DNA of 64,000 nt, taken from NCBI RefSeq assembly GCF_021608135.1, contig NZ_JAKIHL010000004.1:58644-122643 (forward strand), read 5' to 3'. The DNA is from Microaerobacter geothermalis. Its GTDB lineage: Bacteria > Bacillota > Bacilli > DSM-22679. The notes beneath the pieces are model-generated. The model was not told where the DNA came from. It worked only from the letters and a program-made list of their open reading frames with translations, and made no database searches. The first letter of the stretch is position 1. Each line of letters starts with the position of its first letter. Positions 1 through 8,980 of the stretch are shown in pieces. Both the position numbers and the translations under genes were made by a program.

Positions 1-2468
1 TGGATGGGCTCTTCAATTGTTACAATATTTGTTTCATTAGAGGTTGCAGTTTCTTGAACCTGGTGTTTCATTTCCTCATGAACTGAAATTAATTCAATGG
101 CCCGGTTTATAATATCATTAGGAACCCCAGCTATTTTTGCGCAATAAATACCATAGCTCTTATCTGCAGCACCTCTTTTTATTTTTCGAAGGAAATGAAC
201 CTGATCTCCTTCCTCCTTAACTGCCATGCAAAAGTTTTTTAATTTGGGTAGCTGATTTTCTAAGGCAGATAACTCGTGGTAATGGGTAGACACCAAAGCC
301 TTGCAATGTATACGGTCATGCAGATATTCAATCACGCTTTGTGCAATAGCCATCCCATCTTGTGTAGATGTTCCCCTTCCAATTTCGTCAATCAGCACCA
401 AACTTCTATCGGTTGCTTGGGTGGTTGTCACACAAATGTCATGCATTTCAACCATGAAGGTACTCTGTCCGCCCACTAAATCATCAGCCGCTCCGATACG
501 GGTAAAAATACGGTCGAAAATAGGCATCTTCGCTTTTTTGGCCGGAACAAAACAACCCATCTGCGCCAATATGACAGATATGGCAATCTGCCTCATATAC
601 GTACTTTTTCCGGCCATATTAGGTCCAGTGATTAAAAGAATTTGTTGATCATCACCAATAAACACATCATTGCTGACAAATGGACCATCCTGCAGAACAG
701 ATTCCACCACCGGATGACGGTTATCTGTAAGATGAAGAACCCCCTTTTCAGTAAGAACTGGTTTTACGAAGCCATGATCATCACTTACTGTTGCCAATGA
801 TTGCAAAACATCAATTTGTGCTAAATCCTTGGCAATTTTTTTTAAACGATGAATTTGCTGGGCAACTTTGTCTCTTACTTCGCAAAAAAGATCATATTCC
901 AGGGTTTGAATCTTCTCCTCGGCCTCAAGAATTAGCGCTTCCTTTTCTTTTAATTCTGGAGTGATAAAGCGTTCTGAATTGGCAAGGGTTTGTTTTCGTT
1001 CATAGCGATCTTTAGGTAGAAGGTGAAGATTAGGTTTGGTCACTTCTATAAAATAACCAAATACTTTATTAAAACCAACCTTCAATGAACGAATTCCCGT
1101 TTCCTGTCTTTCCCTTTGTTCCAACTGGGCAATCCAATGTTTACCTTCCTTCCGCGCCGATCTTAACTGATCAAGATAGGAAGAGTAACCATCACGAATG
1201 ATACCACCCTCTTTAACGGATAATGGTGGATTATCGACAATAGCTGATTGTAGCAATTGAACAATATCTTCAGCTAAATCCATTTGATCAATAATCCGGA
1301 AAAGGTACGGATACTCGAATTTATTTCCTTCACTGTAAAAGAGGTTTGCCAGTTTGGGCAATAAGCTTAAAGATATGGATAAATGGGCTAAATCCCTTCC
1401 ATTGGCATTGCCAAATGAAATGCGACTGATCAACCTTTCAATATCATAAACACGTTTTAGAATTGTGCGAATTTCATTCCGGGGAATTACATGATTGATA
1501 AAATAGGTAATGGCCTGATGCCTCTCTTCTATCTGATCAATATTGATCAAGGGCTTGTCCAACCAATGCTTCAATAACCGTCCACCCATAGCTGTCATGG
1601 TTTTGTCTAAAAACCATAGAAGGGAGCCTTCACGTTTTTTCTGGCGGATCGTTTCGATCAACTCGAGATTTCTTTTCGAAACAGGATCGATCATTAGGAA
1701 CTCTTCTTTTGCATAAATCTTTACGGAGTTTAGATGACGAAGAGAGGCCTTTTGATTTTCTTTAATATATTGTAAAAGACCCCTTACTGCAGCATGAATA
1801 CCAGGTGAAGCATTTTCTCCAATAAAATTAATGTCTTGATCCTCATCTTTTCCATGATTGATGGCAATGGTCGAAATGGTAGCGTTTGTCAATTGGCGAA
1901 TCAATTGAATTCTCTCCTGATTTAACTCCTGTTCAGGTATCAATAGTTCAGCAGGCTGAAATTGTGCGGCTTCATCCAATGCCTGTTGAAAATTTTCTGA
2001 TAGTTCCGTGGCCAAAAAATCACCGGTAGTGACATCGCAGGCGGCAATACTCCAACCCGATGGAACTGAAAATAAAGAAACCAGGTAATTATTTTCTTTT
2101 TCCAAAAGTTTCTTACCCTCCATGGTTGTCCCAGGAGTGATCACCCGAACAACTTCCCTTCTTACAACCCCTTTCGCCTCTTTTGGGTCTTCCACTTGTT
2201 CACATATGGCCACCTTATAACCTTTTTCAATCAGTTGAGAAATGTAATGTTCAGCAGCATGGTACGGAACTCCACACATGGGGATTTTTTCATCGGTGCC
2301 TCCATCCCGTCCGGTTAAAGTAATTTCCAGTTCCCTTGCTGCTTTTTCCGCATCCTCAAAAAACATTTCATAAAAATCTCCTAGGCGAAAAAACAAAAGC
2401 GAATCTTTATAATTGGCTTTAATCTGAAGATATTGCTGAATCATGGGAGTATATTGACTGCTAGTCAT
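1..2468 (-). CDS. mutS: DNA mismatch repair protein MutS (3' end cut by window edge)
   Basis: Recognises mismatches and small loops and starts MutL-dependent repair. Reading inward from 2468 the frame is open to the window edge, about 822 codons. The N-terminus has the mismatch-binding Phe-X-Glu motif in the context GDFYEMF. The C-terminal ATPase has Walker A GPNMAGKST, Walker B DEIGRGTST and the STHYHEL switch. Only the extreme C-terminus is missing. The ATG at 2468 follows a GGAGG-type site, and an extended -10 promoter lies at 2505-2510. mutL probably follows beyond position 1, as in other Bacillales; that part is inferred. Confidence 0.97.
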   Translation of the reverse strand, partial: MTSSQYTPMIQQYLQIKANYKDSLLFFRLGDFYEMFFEDAEKAARELEITLTGRDGGTDEKIPMCGVPYHAAEHYISQLIEKGYKVAICEQVEDPKEAKGVVRREVVRVITPGTTMEGKKLLEKENNYLVSLFSVPSGWSIAACDVTTGDFLATELSENFQQALDEAAQFQPAELLIPEQELNQERIQLIRQLTNATISTIAINHGKDEDQDINFIGENASPGIHAAVRGLLQYIKENQKASLRHLNSVKIYAKEEFLMIDPVSKRNLELIETIRQKKREGSLLWFLDKTMTAMGGRLLKHWLDKPLINIDQIEERHQAITYFINHVIPRNEIRTILKRVYDIERLISRISFGNANGRDLAHLSISLSLLPKLANLFYSEGNKFEYPYLFRIIDQMDLAEDIVQLLQSAIVDNPPLSVKEGGIIRDGYSSYLDQLRSARKEGKHWIAQLEQRERQETGIRSLKVGFNKVFGYFIEVTKPNLHLLPKDRYERKQTLANSERFITPELKEKEALILEAEEKIQTLEYDLFCEVRDKVAQQIHRLKKIAKDLAQIDVLQSLATVSDDHGFVKPVLTEKGVLHLTDNRHPVVESVLQDGPFVSNDVFIGDDQQILLITGPNMAGKSTYMRQIAISVILAQMGCFVPAKKAKMPIFDRIFTRIGAADDLVGGQSTFMVEMHDICVTTTQATDRSLVLIDEIGRGTSTQDGMAIAQSVIEYLHDRIHCKALVSTHYHELSALENQLPKLKNFCMAVKEEGDQVHFLRKIKRGAADKSYGIYCAKIAGVPNDIINRAIELISVHEEMKHQVQETATSNETNIVTIEEPI

Positions 2469-2504
2469 GATTAGTCCTCCAACGTCAAAATTACATTTAT
2501 GAAG

Positions 2505-2513
2505 ATTATACCA
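2505..2513 (-). promoter_or_regulatory. Candidate extended -10 promoter for mutS
   Basis: On the minus strand TGGTATAAT is a perfect TATAAT -10 preceded by an extended TGn motif, 37 bp upstream of the mutS ATG. No good -35 hexamer is visible 17 bp further up, which is usual for extended -10 promoters. Confidence 0.5.
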
Positions 2514-2580
2514 AAACAAAAGTTTGGATGCTAACATTCAGATAGGAGATTGCCCATATACCTAATTCTTAAATAGTCAT

Positions 2581-3981
2581 TCATTTGGCAAATGGAGGCA
2601 ATTGCCAATTTGGACGGATATCTCTCGTTTCATCCCAGGTTCTCAAGGAAAAAATCAGATCACGAAAGGGATTCAGGTATTGTTCATATGATTGATAAAT
2701 AGGAAGCTGCTCCAACTGATTCCACAGGTTCTGTACCACAGGAAGTAGATTTTTCTTATCTCCCTTATAATAGGCTTCCTGAGTGTCCATATACATTAAT
2801 GGATAATACTTTAATTGGCGGTAGGAAGAGACGATTACCTTTGAAAGAGCAAAAACACCCTTGGTAATTCTTGGGGAAATCAACCAACTGGGAGGGGTTC
2901 TATATTCAAATCCCCCGTGAAATTGCTGGCGAAAATCTCCCAGATATCCATATCTGGGCCTTCTAGCTGTTCCTCTGGGATCTTCATTAAGAATTAAAGG
3001 AAGGGTTAAGTAATTATCCAAAGCCCTTAATAATTGGAAAGTAAAAGGTATGCCGCTAAAATGAATATGACCGCCAATAGGGTAGCCTTTATATGGTAAT
3101 CCACCTGCAAGCCATTCAATTGACGGATTATTTATTTTCCTTATCCCAAGGAGCATCGTACGATAGAGATTGATGGTAAGTTGACGGGGGTTGTTGGAAG
3201 GGTCGGGCCTTAATTCAGCTAAAGGATGTCTGTTGCGACTGTTGTCGCCTCTCATTGATACGGCATCATAACCTACTTTTCCATGTTTTTGAAAAAATTT
3301 TGATGCAAGCACCATTTTTCCTTGGGGATTTCTTAATACAAACTCGGGATCTGCTCCAAGTAATACTTGGTTATCTTCTTTATAATAACGTTTTCTAAAT
3401 TCTTCAATACATTGTTTAAATTTTAAAAGAGATTCCCTGGTCATAAAAGGAGTGACATGGATATCCATTACCTTACATTTGTCACCAGGCAAGATTCCTA
3501 CAAATACTCCTCCGAAATCAAGTCCCAAAGCATAGATGGTTCTCATGGATATTTTCTTTATCCTTCTGATTTCTCCTCCGGGATGATTAACAGGAATATG
3601 GATAAATTGCTTTTTGTTTTTAAATTGATCTTCATTGAACCAAATGTTTTTTCTGGAAGAACGATAGATTGAAATAATTTGATCTTGAAACAAAACGACA
3701 TAATACAGACGAATAAATGATTGGCTTTGAGTAGCAGTGGCGATTCCGTTAAGCTGCAAAAAAGATAATTTCTTTTCATGTGTAGCGTATTGAATGCCTT
3801 GAGCGGTATTTAGAACAGGGACAGAAATATCTCCATGTTTAAATTCCTCTGCCCCCCATTGAACAATCAAAGAATATTGACCAGCATCTAAAGATGTAAG
3901 GGATGTTCCGTGATTCATTTGTAAAATGTCTATCAACAGGTCAATTCCCTTTTGCTGTTGATGAAGAAGATATCCTGACAT
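2581..3981 (-). CDS. Putative amidoligase domain protein (COOH-NH2 ligase type 2 family)
   Basis: A 466-residue protein whose second half matches the ATP-grasp-like carboxylate-amine ligase fold named after phage phiEco32. It shows GADPEF (about residues 209-214), AELRPDPS (255-262), GGHIHFSG (303-310) and a later EYRTPPSWL. These are the conserved acidic and histidine motifs of glutamine-synthetase-like ligases. Residues 1-200 are less conserved and may bind the protein substrate. The ATG at 3981 follows an AGGAAAGGAAG site; an in-frame ATG ten codons upstream has none. It lies between cotE and mutS in the same direction. A role in modifying a spore or envelope peptide is inference only. Confidence 0.75.
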   Translation of the reverse strand: MSGYLLHQQQKGIDLLIDILQMNHGTSLTSLDAGQYSLIVQWGAEEFKHGDISVPVLNTAQGIQYATHEKKLSFLQLNGIATATQSQSFIRLYYVVLFQDQIISIYRSSRKNIWFNEDQFKNKKQFIHIPVNHPGGEIRRIKKISMRTIYALGLDFGGVFVGILPGDKCKVMDIHVTPFMTRESLLKFKQCIEEFRKRYYKEDNQVLLGADPEFVLRNPQGKMVLASKFFQKHGKVGYDAVSMRGDNSRNRHPLAELRPDPSNNPRQLTINLYRTMLLGIRKINNPSIEWLAGGLPYKGYPIGGHIHFSGIPFTFQLLRALDNYLTLPLILNEDPRGTARRPRYGYLGDFRQQFHGGFEYRTPPSWLISPRITKGVFALSKVIVSSYRQLKYYPLMYMDTQEAYYKGDKKNLLPVVQNLWNQLEQLPIYQSYEQYLNPFRDLIFSLRTWDETRDIRPNWQLPPFAK

Positions 3982-4044
3982 GAGTTTTCTTCCTTTCCTC
4001 ATCTGGCTCATATCAAGATATGCGTCTGGACAAATGAAGGTGAG

Positions 4045-4068
4045 AAAAAAGGAGGGATTTCCCCCTCC
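4045..4068 (-). terminator. Rho-independent terminator after cotE
   Basis: On the minus strand GGAGGG and CCCTCC pair around a short loop and are followed by TTTTTT. It sits 14 bp beyond the cotE stop and separates cotE from the amidoligase gene. Confidence 0.75.
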
Positions 4069-4081
4069 AATTTCCTTCCCG

Positions 4082-4651
4082 TTAATCTAAGTCATCAATA
4101 ATGACATCTGGATCCAGTTCCGTATAATCTCCCGTTTCAAAATCATCGTTACTTAAATCAAATTCTTTGTCATCATCTGAGCATCCATGGGGACTTACAA
4201 CAACACATACTTTTGTTTCTCCTATAACCTCCACTAAAAATTCCCTTTCTACCTTTACCAGGGCTGAGCCATTTGAACTTATGCTCGCTTCAACACAGTT
4301 CGGAGCTTGAGTAGCAGATGCATTTACTTCCACTTGGTCTTTCACAAGATTACCATCAAGGTATGAAAGTGGAACCCTCTCAACATAGGATACCATTTCT
4401 TTCGCTACATCCGTTTTCGTGTTGTTGTTATAGGAATACCAGACATTAATATCGTAGGTACCTACAACTTCAATCACGTCCCCTGCTTTTTCTGCGTCGA
4501 AGGAGTGGTTGATGATCCAGCAGCCGAGAATACTGGAAGGGCTATGGGTAGGTGTAATGGTATGGTTGGCAACTGAATACTTTCTACCCTTACCGCAAAC
4601 AGCTTTTGTGATAATTTCCCGGAACAGCAAATCTTTATCGAGAATAGCCAT
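4082..4651 (-). CDS. cotE: Outer spore coat morphogenetic protein CotE
   Basis: CotE forms the layer between inner and outer spore coat and recruits outer coat proteins. The 189-residue product has the CotE N-terminus (ILDKDLLFREIITKAVCGKG), the central ILGCWIINH and WYSYNNNTKT segments, and a very acidic C-terminal tail rich in Asp and Glu, as in B. subtilis CotE (181 residues). The ATG at 4651 lies 7 nt after GGAGG; an in-frame GTG one codon earlier is less likely. A sigma-E-like -10 lies just upstream, and a terminator follows. Its position between ricA and mutS matches B. subtilis. Confidence 0.95.
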   Translation of the reverse strand: MAILDKDLLFREIITKAVCGKGRKYSVANHTITPTHSPSSILGCWIINHSFDAEKAGDVIEVVGTYDINVWYSYNNNTKTDVAKEMVSYVERVPLSYLDGNLVKDQVEVNASATQAPNCVEASISSNGSALVKVEREFLVEVIGETKVCVVVSPHGCSDDDKEFDLSNDDFETGDYTELDPDVIIDDLD

Positions 4652-4685
4652 CACTTAACCTCCTCCATACAATCGTTCAGTATCA

Positions 4686-4693
4686 ATTGTATG
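4686..4693 (-). promoter_or_regulatory. Candidate sigma-E -10 element for cotE
   Basis: The minus strand reads CATACAAT, an exact match to the sigma-E -10 consensus, about 35 bp before the cotE ATG. The -35 region (GCACTCT) is only a partial match. The same bases form the outer arm of an ATACAAT / ATTGTAT inverted repeat (4669-4692) directly in front of the ribosome-binding site. Confidence 0.45.
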
Positions 4694-4755
4694 CAGGACA
4701 TTGGCCTAGAGTGCCTATTTTTTTAAAAAATTGGAACCAGAAAAAAATCACAGGC

Positions 4756-5190
4756 TTATTCGCAACGGCATGCAGTATCTACATGGGCCTTTGGCCCTCC
4801 TGTTTCTCCGGTAATCGGATTTCCGCCGGTGGAAACAATAATTTTTTCGGAAACTGTATTTGCAATGACATTGGTAATCAATTGCAACAAATCATTAATA
4901 TCTACCTGAGTTTGCTTAAATTCTTGAACGATGGGGATTGAATCCAGTTCATCCTGAAGCCTCTCAATCTCTTCTTCCACCTTTTTAGCCAAATCGTCTT
5001 TTTTCAGATGTTCATAAGATACAAGCTGCTTTTGTTTTTTCCGAATTTGGCTTATAAGGGTTTGTACCCGTTCATTAATTTTAATTTTGGCCTCCGCTTT
5101 TTTAAAAATGTCCACTTCAGGAGAATTGGAAATCAGATCAGCCAATTCTTCAGCCTTCTTTAAAATCTGTTCTCGATTTACTACTTCCAT
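4756..5190 (-). CDS. ricA: RicA (YmcA), RicAFT complex subunit
   Basis: A 144-residue helical protein of the YlbF/YmcA family. With RicF and RicT it forms a complex that stimulates RNase Y-dependent mRNA processing and affects biofilm, competence and sporulation decisions. The N-terminal two thirds are predicted helices with heptad-like Leu/Ile and many Lys/Glu. The C-terminus ends in a CRC motif, consistent with the Fe-S clusters reported for the complex, although no metal ligand can be proven here. It begins 7 bp after the miaB stop, so it is probably cotranscribed with miaB. RNase Y, its functional partner, is encoded at 16043-17590. Confidence 0.9.
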   Translation of the reverse strand: MEVVNREQILKKAEELADLISNSPEVDIFKKAEAKIKINERVQTLISQIRKKQKQLVSYEHLKKDDLAKKVEEEIERLQDELDSIPIVQEFKQTQVDINDLLQLITNVIANTVSEKIIVSTGGNPITGETGGPKAHVDTACRCE

Positions 5191-5197
5191 GTTTCTA

Positions 5198-6661
5198 TTA
5201 AACCTCCACCCTTGTTATTGCTTCTCCCTTAAGAGTCCAAGTTTTTGGCTCAGTAATTTTAACTTGTACTAATTTCCCGATATCTTTTTCATTCCCTTTA
5301 AAATTGACCAATTTATTTGTACGGGTTCTTCCGGATAGCATTTCTGGATTATTTTTGCTGACTCCTTCAACTAGTACCTCAACCACTTGATTTTTCAGGG
5401 CATCATTTTTTTTGCGGCTGATGGAATTCTGTAAATCCATCAAACGTTGAAGCCGATCTTTTTTTATTTCTTCGGGAATATCATCTTTCATCTCATAGGC
5501 AGGCGTTCCATGTCTGGGAGAGTATATAAATGTATAGGCTGCATCATACTCTACTTCACGAACCAGGGACAAAGTATCCTGGAAGTCATCTTCGGTTTCA
5601 CCTGGGAACCCTACGATGATATCGGTGGTCAATACCACATTAGGGATGGCTGATTTTATTTTATTAACCAATTCCAAATATTCTTCTCTTGTATATTTTC
5701 GGGCCATTTTCTTTAAAACAACAGTGCTTCCGGATTGAACGGGGAGATGAATATGCTCCACAAGATTACCGCCTTTAGCCAGCACTTCGATTAAGTGATC
5801 ATCAAAATCCCTAGGGTGACTGGTGGTAAAACGAACCCTTGGAATATCAATCTTTCGAATGTCATCCAAGAGATCGCCAAAACCGTAATTTACATCTTTC
5901 AAATCTTTTCCATAAGCATTTACATTTTGACCCAAGAGAGTAACTTCCCTATATCCCTTACTGGCAAGGTTGCGCACTTCCTGAATGATATCTCGGGGAT
6001 GTCGGCTTCTCTCTTTCCCCCTAGTATAGGGAACAATACAATAAGTGCAAAATTTATCGCAACCATACATGATGTTCACCCATGCCTTTAATCCATCTTG
6101 ACGGACTTTGGGCAGATTTTCTACGATATCTCCTTCTTTAGACCAGACTTCAACGACCATCTCTTTAGAGAATAAAGCGTTTCTAAGTAGATGAGGAAAA
6201 CGATGAATATTGTGGGTACCCATAATTAAGTCAACATGCTGATACTTGGTTAAAATGCGATTAACAACCGCTTCTTCCTGAGACATGCACCCGCAGATTC
6301 CAAGGATCAATTCAGGTTTTTCTAGCTTCAATGGTTTTAGCCGTCCCAACTCGCCAAAGACTTTATCTTCAGCGTTTTCACGGACGGCACAGGTATTAAA
6401 AAGTATCACATCAGCAAGATGTTCATCTTCAGTAGGGGTATACCCCATTTGTTCCAACATTCCGGCAATCGTTTCACTATCATGTTCATTCATTTGACAG
6501 CCATATGTTCGAAGAAGGTAAGTTTTCCCTTCTCCAATTCGTTGCATATCTTCCGGAATTGGATCAAAATGTAGGATTTGTGTTTCTTCTTTCCCTCGTT
6601 TTTTTGCTTCCTTTAAATTAGGTCCGATAAAATATTTATCAAAATCCTTTGTTTTCGTCAT
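5198..6661 (-). CDS. miaB: tRNA-2-methylthio-N6-dimethylallyladenosine synthase MiaB
   Basis: A radical-SAM methylthiotransferase that thiomethylates i6A37 of tRNAs. The 487 residues show the three domains. The N-terminal UPF0004 domain carries a second Fe-S site (Cys in [15 protein letters not shown] and GICGCMSQ). The radical-SAM core has CDKFCTYC. The C-terminal TRAM domain starts near [11 protein letters not shown]. The ATG at 6661 has GAAGGAAG 8 nt upstream; a TTG six codons earlier overlaps that site and is rejected. It is upstream of ricA in the same direction. The related RimO is encoded at 23388-24716. Confidence 0.97.
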   Translation of the reverse strand: MTKTKDFDKYFIGPNLKEAKKRGKEETQILHFDPIPEDMQRIGEGKTYLLRTYGCQMNEHDSETIAGMLEQMGYTPTEDEHLADVILFNTCAVRENAEDKVFGELGRLKPLKLEKPELILGICGCMSQEEAVVNRILTKYQHVDLIMGTHNIHRFPHLLRNALFSKEMVVEVWSKEGDIVENLPKVRQDGLKAWVNIMYGCDKFCTYCIVPYTRGKERSRHPRDIIQEVRNLASKGYREVTLLGQNVNAYGKDLKDVNYGFGDLLDDIRKIDIPRVRFTTSHPRDFDDHLIEVLAKGGNLVEHIHLPVQSGSTVVLKKMARKYTREEYLELVNKIKSAIPNVVLTTDIIVGFPGETEDDFQDTLSLVREVEYDAAYTFIYSPRHGTPAYEMKDDIPEEIKKDRLQRLMDLQNSISRKKNDALKNQVVEVLVEGVSKNNPEMLSGRTRTNKLVNFKGNEKDIGKLVQVKITEPKTWTLKGEAITRVEV

Positions 6662-6706
6662 CTGAATCACTTCCTTCAAAATAACAATTCAATATTCTTA
6701 ATGAGA

Positions 6707-6811
6707 GGAACTAAAAGATTTGCACGTCCTCAAGTCGAGTTCTACGAAGAATTAACAGTCTGATTGGAGTTTAAAGAACGGAAAGGCTGTCCTTAGCAAA
6801 TCCTTAGTTCC
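6707..6811 (-). repeat. GGAACTAAA element, copy A (short form)
   Basis: A 105-bp element with near-perfect terminal inverted repeats: GGAACTAAAAGATTTGC at one end, and the complement of GGAACTAAGGATTTGC at the other. Read on the minus strand it contains the shared blocks CCGTTCTTTAAACT, AGAACTCGACTTG and GGACGTGCAAATCTTTTAGT. It lacks the TGATATG palindrome and the GAAG mini-hairpin of the long form. It lies in the gap between miaB and the DUF542 gene. Confidence 0.8.
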
Positions 6812-6921
6812 GTTGTTATATATCATACACTAATTTTCATTAAAACATTTTCAATGAAAATTTTCAATGGATGTCGTCATTTTTGAAGGAAATGATATAT
6901 TCGATAAGCAACTGTTCTCCC

Positions 6922-7104
6922 TTAAAAAATTTCCTTTAGTTTCTTGATTACTTCTTCCACATCAGCGTTTGCCTGCTTTGCTCCCTGTTCCAATGTATTG
7001 AAAGTTCCACAGCAAGTATCAATATTAAATTGGTTTAACAATGCCATAGCGTTAGAATTAGCTTCAATAATGTCGTTAATCACCGTTTCTTTGGTAATGT
7101 TCAT
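6922..7104 (-). CDS. DUF542 (ScdA N-terminal domain) protein
   Basis: A 60-residue stand-alone version of the domain found at the N-terminus of RIC/ScdA/YtfE di-iron Fe-S repair proteins. The hallmark FNIDTCCG sequence with its Cys-Cys-Gly motif is present, followed by a helical tail ending in VEEVIKKLKEIF. The ATG at 7104 lies 7 nt after GGAGGG. It is 30 bp after the short haem-copper-oxidase-like gene and likely shares its FNR-controlled promoter. The family is linked to nitrosative and oxidative damage of Fe-S clusters; a role for the isolated domain is inferred from that and from the context. Confidence 0.85.
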   Translation of the reverse strand: MNITKETVINDIIEANSNAMALLNQFNIDTCCGTFNTLEQGAKQANADVEEVIKKLKEIF

Positions 7105-7134
7105 AATAAATCCCTCCATTGAAATTTTATTTTT

Positions 7135-7557
7135 TTAATGAAACATTCTGATTTGGGACTTGCCAGCTAATCGAAAAGTCATAAATATGTTAAAAGCAAA
7201 GATTAGAATACCGATCCACTGAATGATACCAAATACCCCTGCAATGGGATAAAATAGCTTATTTCCACTGTAGGCAACAAAAAGGGTGGCAATCATTCCG
7301 ATTAATCCGATATTGGCAAGATAGACATGGATCCAGGCCAGTTTTTCTTTATATAAAGGATGTCCAATAAAACGGGGAAGCACATGATATAATACTCCAT
7401 AAATCATCATTGCCATGAAGCCGAGCAGATTTAAGTGTACATGTATTACCCTAAATTTAATCATTTCGGGCCAAAAAAGGAAAAGCACCCCCATAAATGT
7501 CCCAACTACTAAATACGAAATGCTTCCAATGATAAAGTACTTCGTATAACCTTTCAC
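7135..7557 (-). CDS. Short haem-copper-oxidase-like membrane protein
   Basis: A 140-residue protein with four predicted transmembrane helices (about 8-28, 42-62, 76-98 and 105-128). It resembles a fragment of subunit I of cbb3 oxidases and nitric oxide reductases. The segments HVHLNLLGF and YHVLPRF keep histidines in helix contexts like those of haem-ligand helices. It is far too short to be a full oxidase. The GTG start follows GGAGG by 8 nt. It is first in an operon with the DUF542 gene, and a promoter with an FNR-type operator at -41.5 lies upstream. Haem binding and any NO-related role are inferred. Confidence 0.75.
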   Translation of the reverse strand: MKGYTKYFIIGSISYLVVGTFMGVLFLFWPEMIKFRVIHVHLNLLGFMAMMIYGVLYHVLPRFIGHPLYKEKLAWIHVYLANIGLIGMIATLFVAYSGNKLFYPIAGVFGIIQWIGILIFAFNIFMTFRLAGKSQIRMFH

Positions 7558-7596
7558 CGATGCGGCCTCCTCTACTCCATCTCTTTTCTAGCTTAT

Positions 7597-7602
7597 ATTT
7601 TA
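7597..7602 (-). promoter_or_regulatory. -10 element of the leftward FNR-type promoter
   Basis: The minus strand reads TAAAAT. A start site 7 nt downstream (about 7590) puts the centre of the FNR-type box at 7624-7639 at exactly -41.5. There is no convincing -35 hexamer, as expected of a class II activated promoter. It would drive the 7557-6922 operon. Confidence 0.6.
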
Positions 7603-7623
7603 ATCTGTTTTTTTATTTCGTGT

Positions 7624-7639
7624 CGTGATAAATATCACA
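7624..7639. promoter_or_regulatory. FNR/CRP-type operator, leftward promoter
   Basis: The sequence CGTGA-TAAATA-TCACA fits TGTGA-N6-TCACA with one mismatch and has a perfect GTGAT / ATCAC inverted core. Its centre at 7631.5 is 41.5 bp upstream of the predicted leftward start site. Confidence 0.75.
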
Positions 7640-7660
7640 TTTACCATATCATATTCATTA

Positions 7661-7676
7661 TGTGACTAAAATCACT
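7661..7676. promoter_or_regulatory. FNR/CRP-type operator, rightward promoter
   Basis: The sequence TGTGA-CTAAAA-TCACT fits TGTGA-N6-TCACA with one mismatch. Its centre at 7668.5 is 41.5 bp upstream of the predicted rightward start site, and 37 bp from the centre of the other operator. Confidence 0.75.
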
Positions 7677-7694
7677 AAGTTTACTGTGAATATA

Positions 7695-7703
7695 TGCTAA
7701 AAT
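7695..7703 (+). promoter_or_regulatory. Extended -10 of the rightward FNR-type promoter
   Basis: TGCTAAAAT combines an extended TGn motif with TAAAAT, the same hexamer as on the opposite strand. A start near 7710 puts the operator centre at -41.5. It would drive the 7765-9160 genes. Confidence 0.6.
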
Positions 7704-7764
7704 AAAGAAAATTAAAGATTAGGAAACCAAATGATTAGGAAACCACAGAAATGAGGGAAAATAT

Positions 7765-8955
7765 ATGGGTGAAAGGCTATACAAATCAGCACTTCTTTAT
7801 CTTTTTTTAATTATGCTCATTGGCGTGATATTAAGGGGAAAATTTGTTATCGCATTATTTCCTGATTTAGATTTTAATTTTCTATTACAATCCCATTCCC
7901 ATGTGGCTTTTTTAGGTTGGGTTTACATTGCATTAATTGGACTTGTCTTTACTTTTTCACACGTCGGAGAAAATAAAGGACATCCGATATTATTTACTCT
8001 TCTTCATATCGCAAATATCGGGATGCTGATTTCATTTGCACTTGAGGGATACGCATTTTGGTCCATTCTTTTTGCCACATTACATATATTTATTTCCTAT
8101 TACGTGTTTTACCTTTTTTTAAAGGAGAGGAAAAAAGGTTCTACTAAAGCCCATCCGTTTTTCTTGATGGCATTTATATTTAATATCATATCATCAATTG
8201 GACCTTGGGGATTGGCTTACTCCATGAGCGGTTATACAGGAATCATGAATTTCTTTGATGCTGCCCTTTATTTCTACCTTCATTTTCAATATAATGGCTG
8301 GTTTACTCTGGGAATCATGGGAGCTATATATGCCTTGTTGGAGAAACTGGGAATTTCTTATTCAAAAAAATGGATGAATGTTCAGTTTTGGCTTTCTACG
8401 CTGGCGGTTATTCCCACTTACTTTTTATCCATTATGTGGCTTGACTTATCTCCAAGTCTAATTCTGATCGCTCAATTCGGAGGAATTTTATATTTTGTGG
8501 GGATCACCATGTTTTTGTTAAACGTAACGAAACCGCTTTTGTCTATAACCGCCTCCTGGGTTATACAATTAACTTTTTCCTTGGGATTACTCTCCCTTGC
8601 AGTGAAAGGGTTTATGGAGTTGATGACAATTAGCCCTTCGTTGGCAAAGAGTGTATATGAGGTGCGACAGATTATTATTGGCTACCTCCATCTGACCCTA
8701 TTAGGTTTTGTCACTTTCTTATTACTTGCTATCGCTATTATTTTGTACCGATGGAAAGTGTCTAATTTTTCTCTCTTATCTATTATACTGGGAAGCTCAT
8801 TGATGATAATTCTCCTTTTTCTTACTGGGCTTTTTCAATGGATAAAATCCCCTGTTTCTTATTCCTTACTGTATTGGCTGCTTTTTATATCAAGTATTTT
8901 CCCCTTTATTGGTGCAGGGGTATTGTTATTTCATAGGAAGTCATACGAAAGATGA
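7765..8955 (+). CDS. Polytopic haem-copper-oxidase-like membrane protein
   Basis: A 396-residue, very hydrophobic protein with about 11-12 predicted membrane helices. Histidines occur in helix motifs that resemble the haem ligands of NorB/CcoN-type subunit I: HSHVAFLGW near residues 43-51, YLHFQYNGWF near 173-182, and GYLHLTLLGF near 310-319. It is shorter than a normal NO reductase or oxidase and no complete copper-site pattern is evident. It is read divergently from the DUF542 operon, from a promoter with its own FNR-type box. The start at 7765 follows GAGGG. Likely an NO- or haem-related membrane protein of the NnrS/haem-copper group; the exact family is unsure. Confidence 0.65.
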   Translation: MGERLYKSALLYLFLIMLIGVILRGKFVIALFPDLDFNFLLQSHSHVAFLGWVYIALIGLVFTFSHVGENKGHPILFTLLHIANIGMLISFALEGYAFWSILFATLHIFISYYVFYLFLKERKKGSTKAHPFFLMAFIFNIISSIGPWGLAYSMSGYTGIMNFFDAALYFYLHFQYNGWFTLGIMGAIYALLEKLGISYSKKWMNVQFWLSTLAVIPTYFLSIMWLDLSPSLILIAQFGGILYFVGITMFLLNVTKPLLSITASWVIQLTFSLGLLSLAVKGFMELMTISPSLAKSVYEVRQIIIGYLHLTLLGFVTFLLLAIAIILYRWKVSNFSLLSIILGSSLMIILLFLTGLFQWIKSPVSYSLLYWLLFISSIFPFIGAGVLLFHRKSYER

Positions 8956-8980
8956 ACCTACTCAAAAAGGAGAAATATCC

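Noticed and set aside
276..648. Plus-strand open frames opposite mutS
   Set aside because: They lie antisense to the conserved MutS ATPase domain, which explains the open frames.
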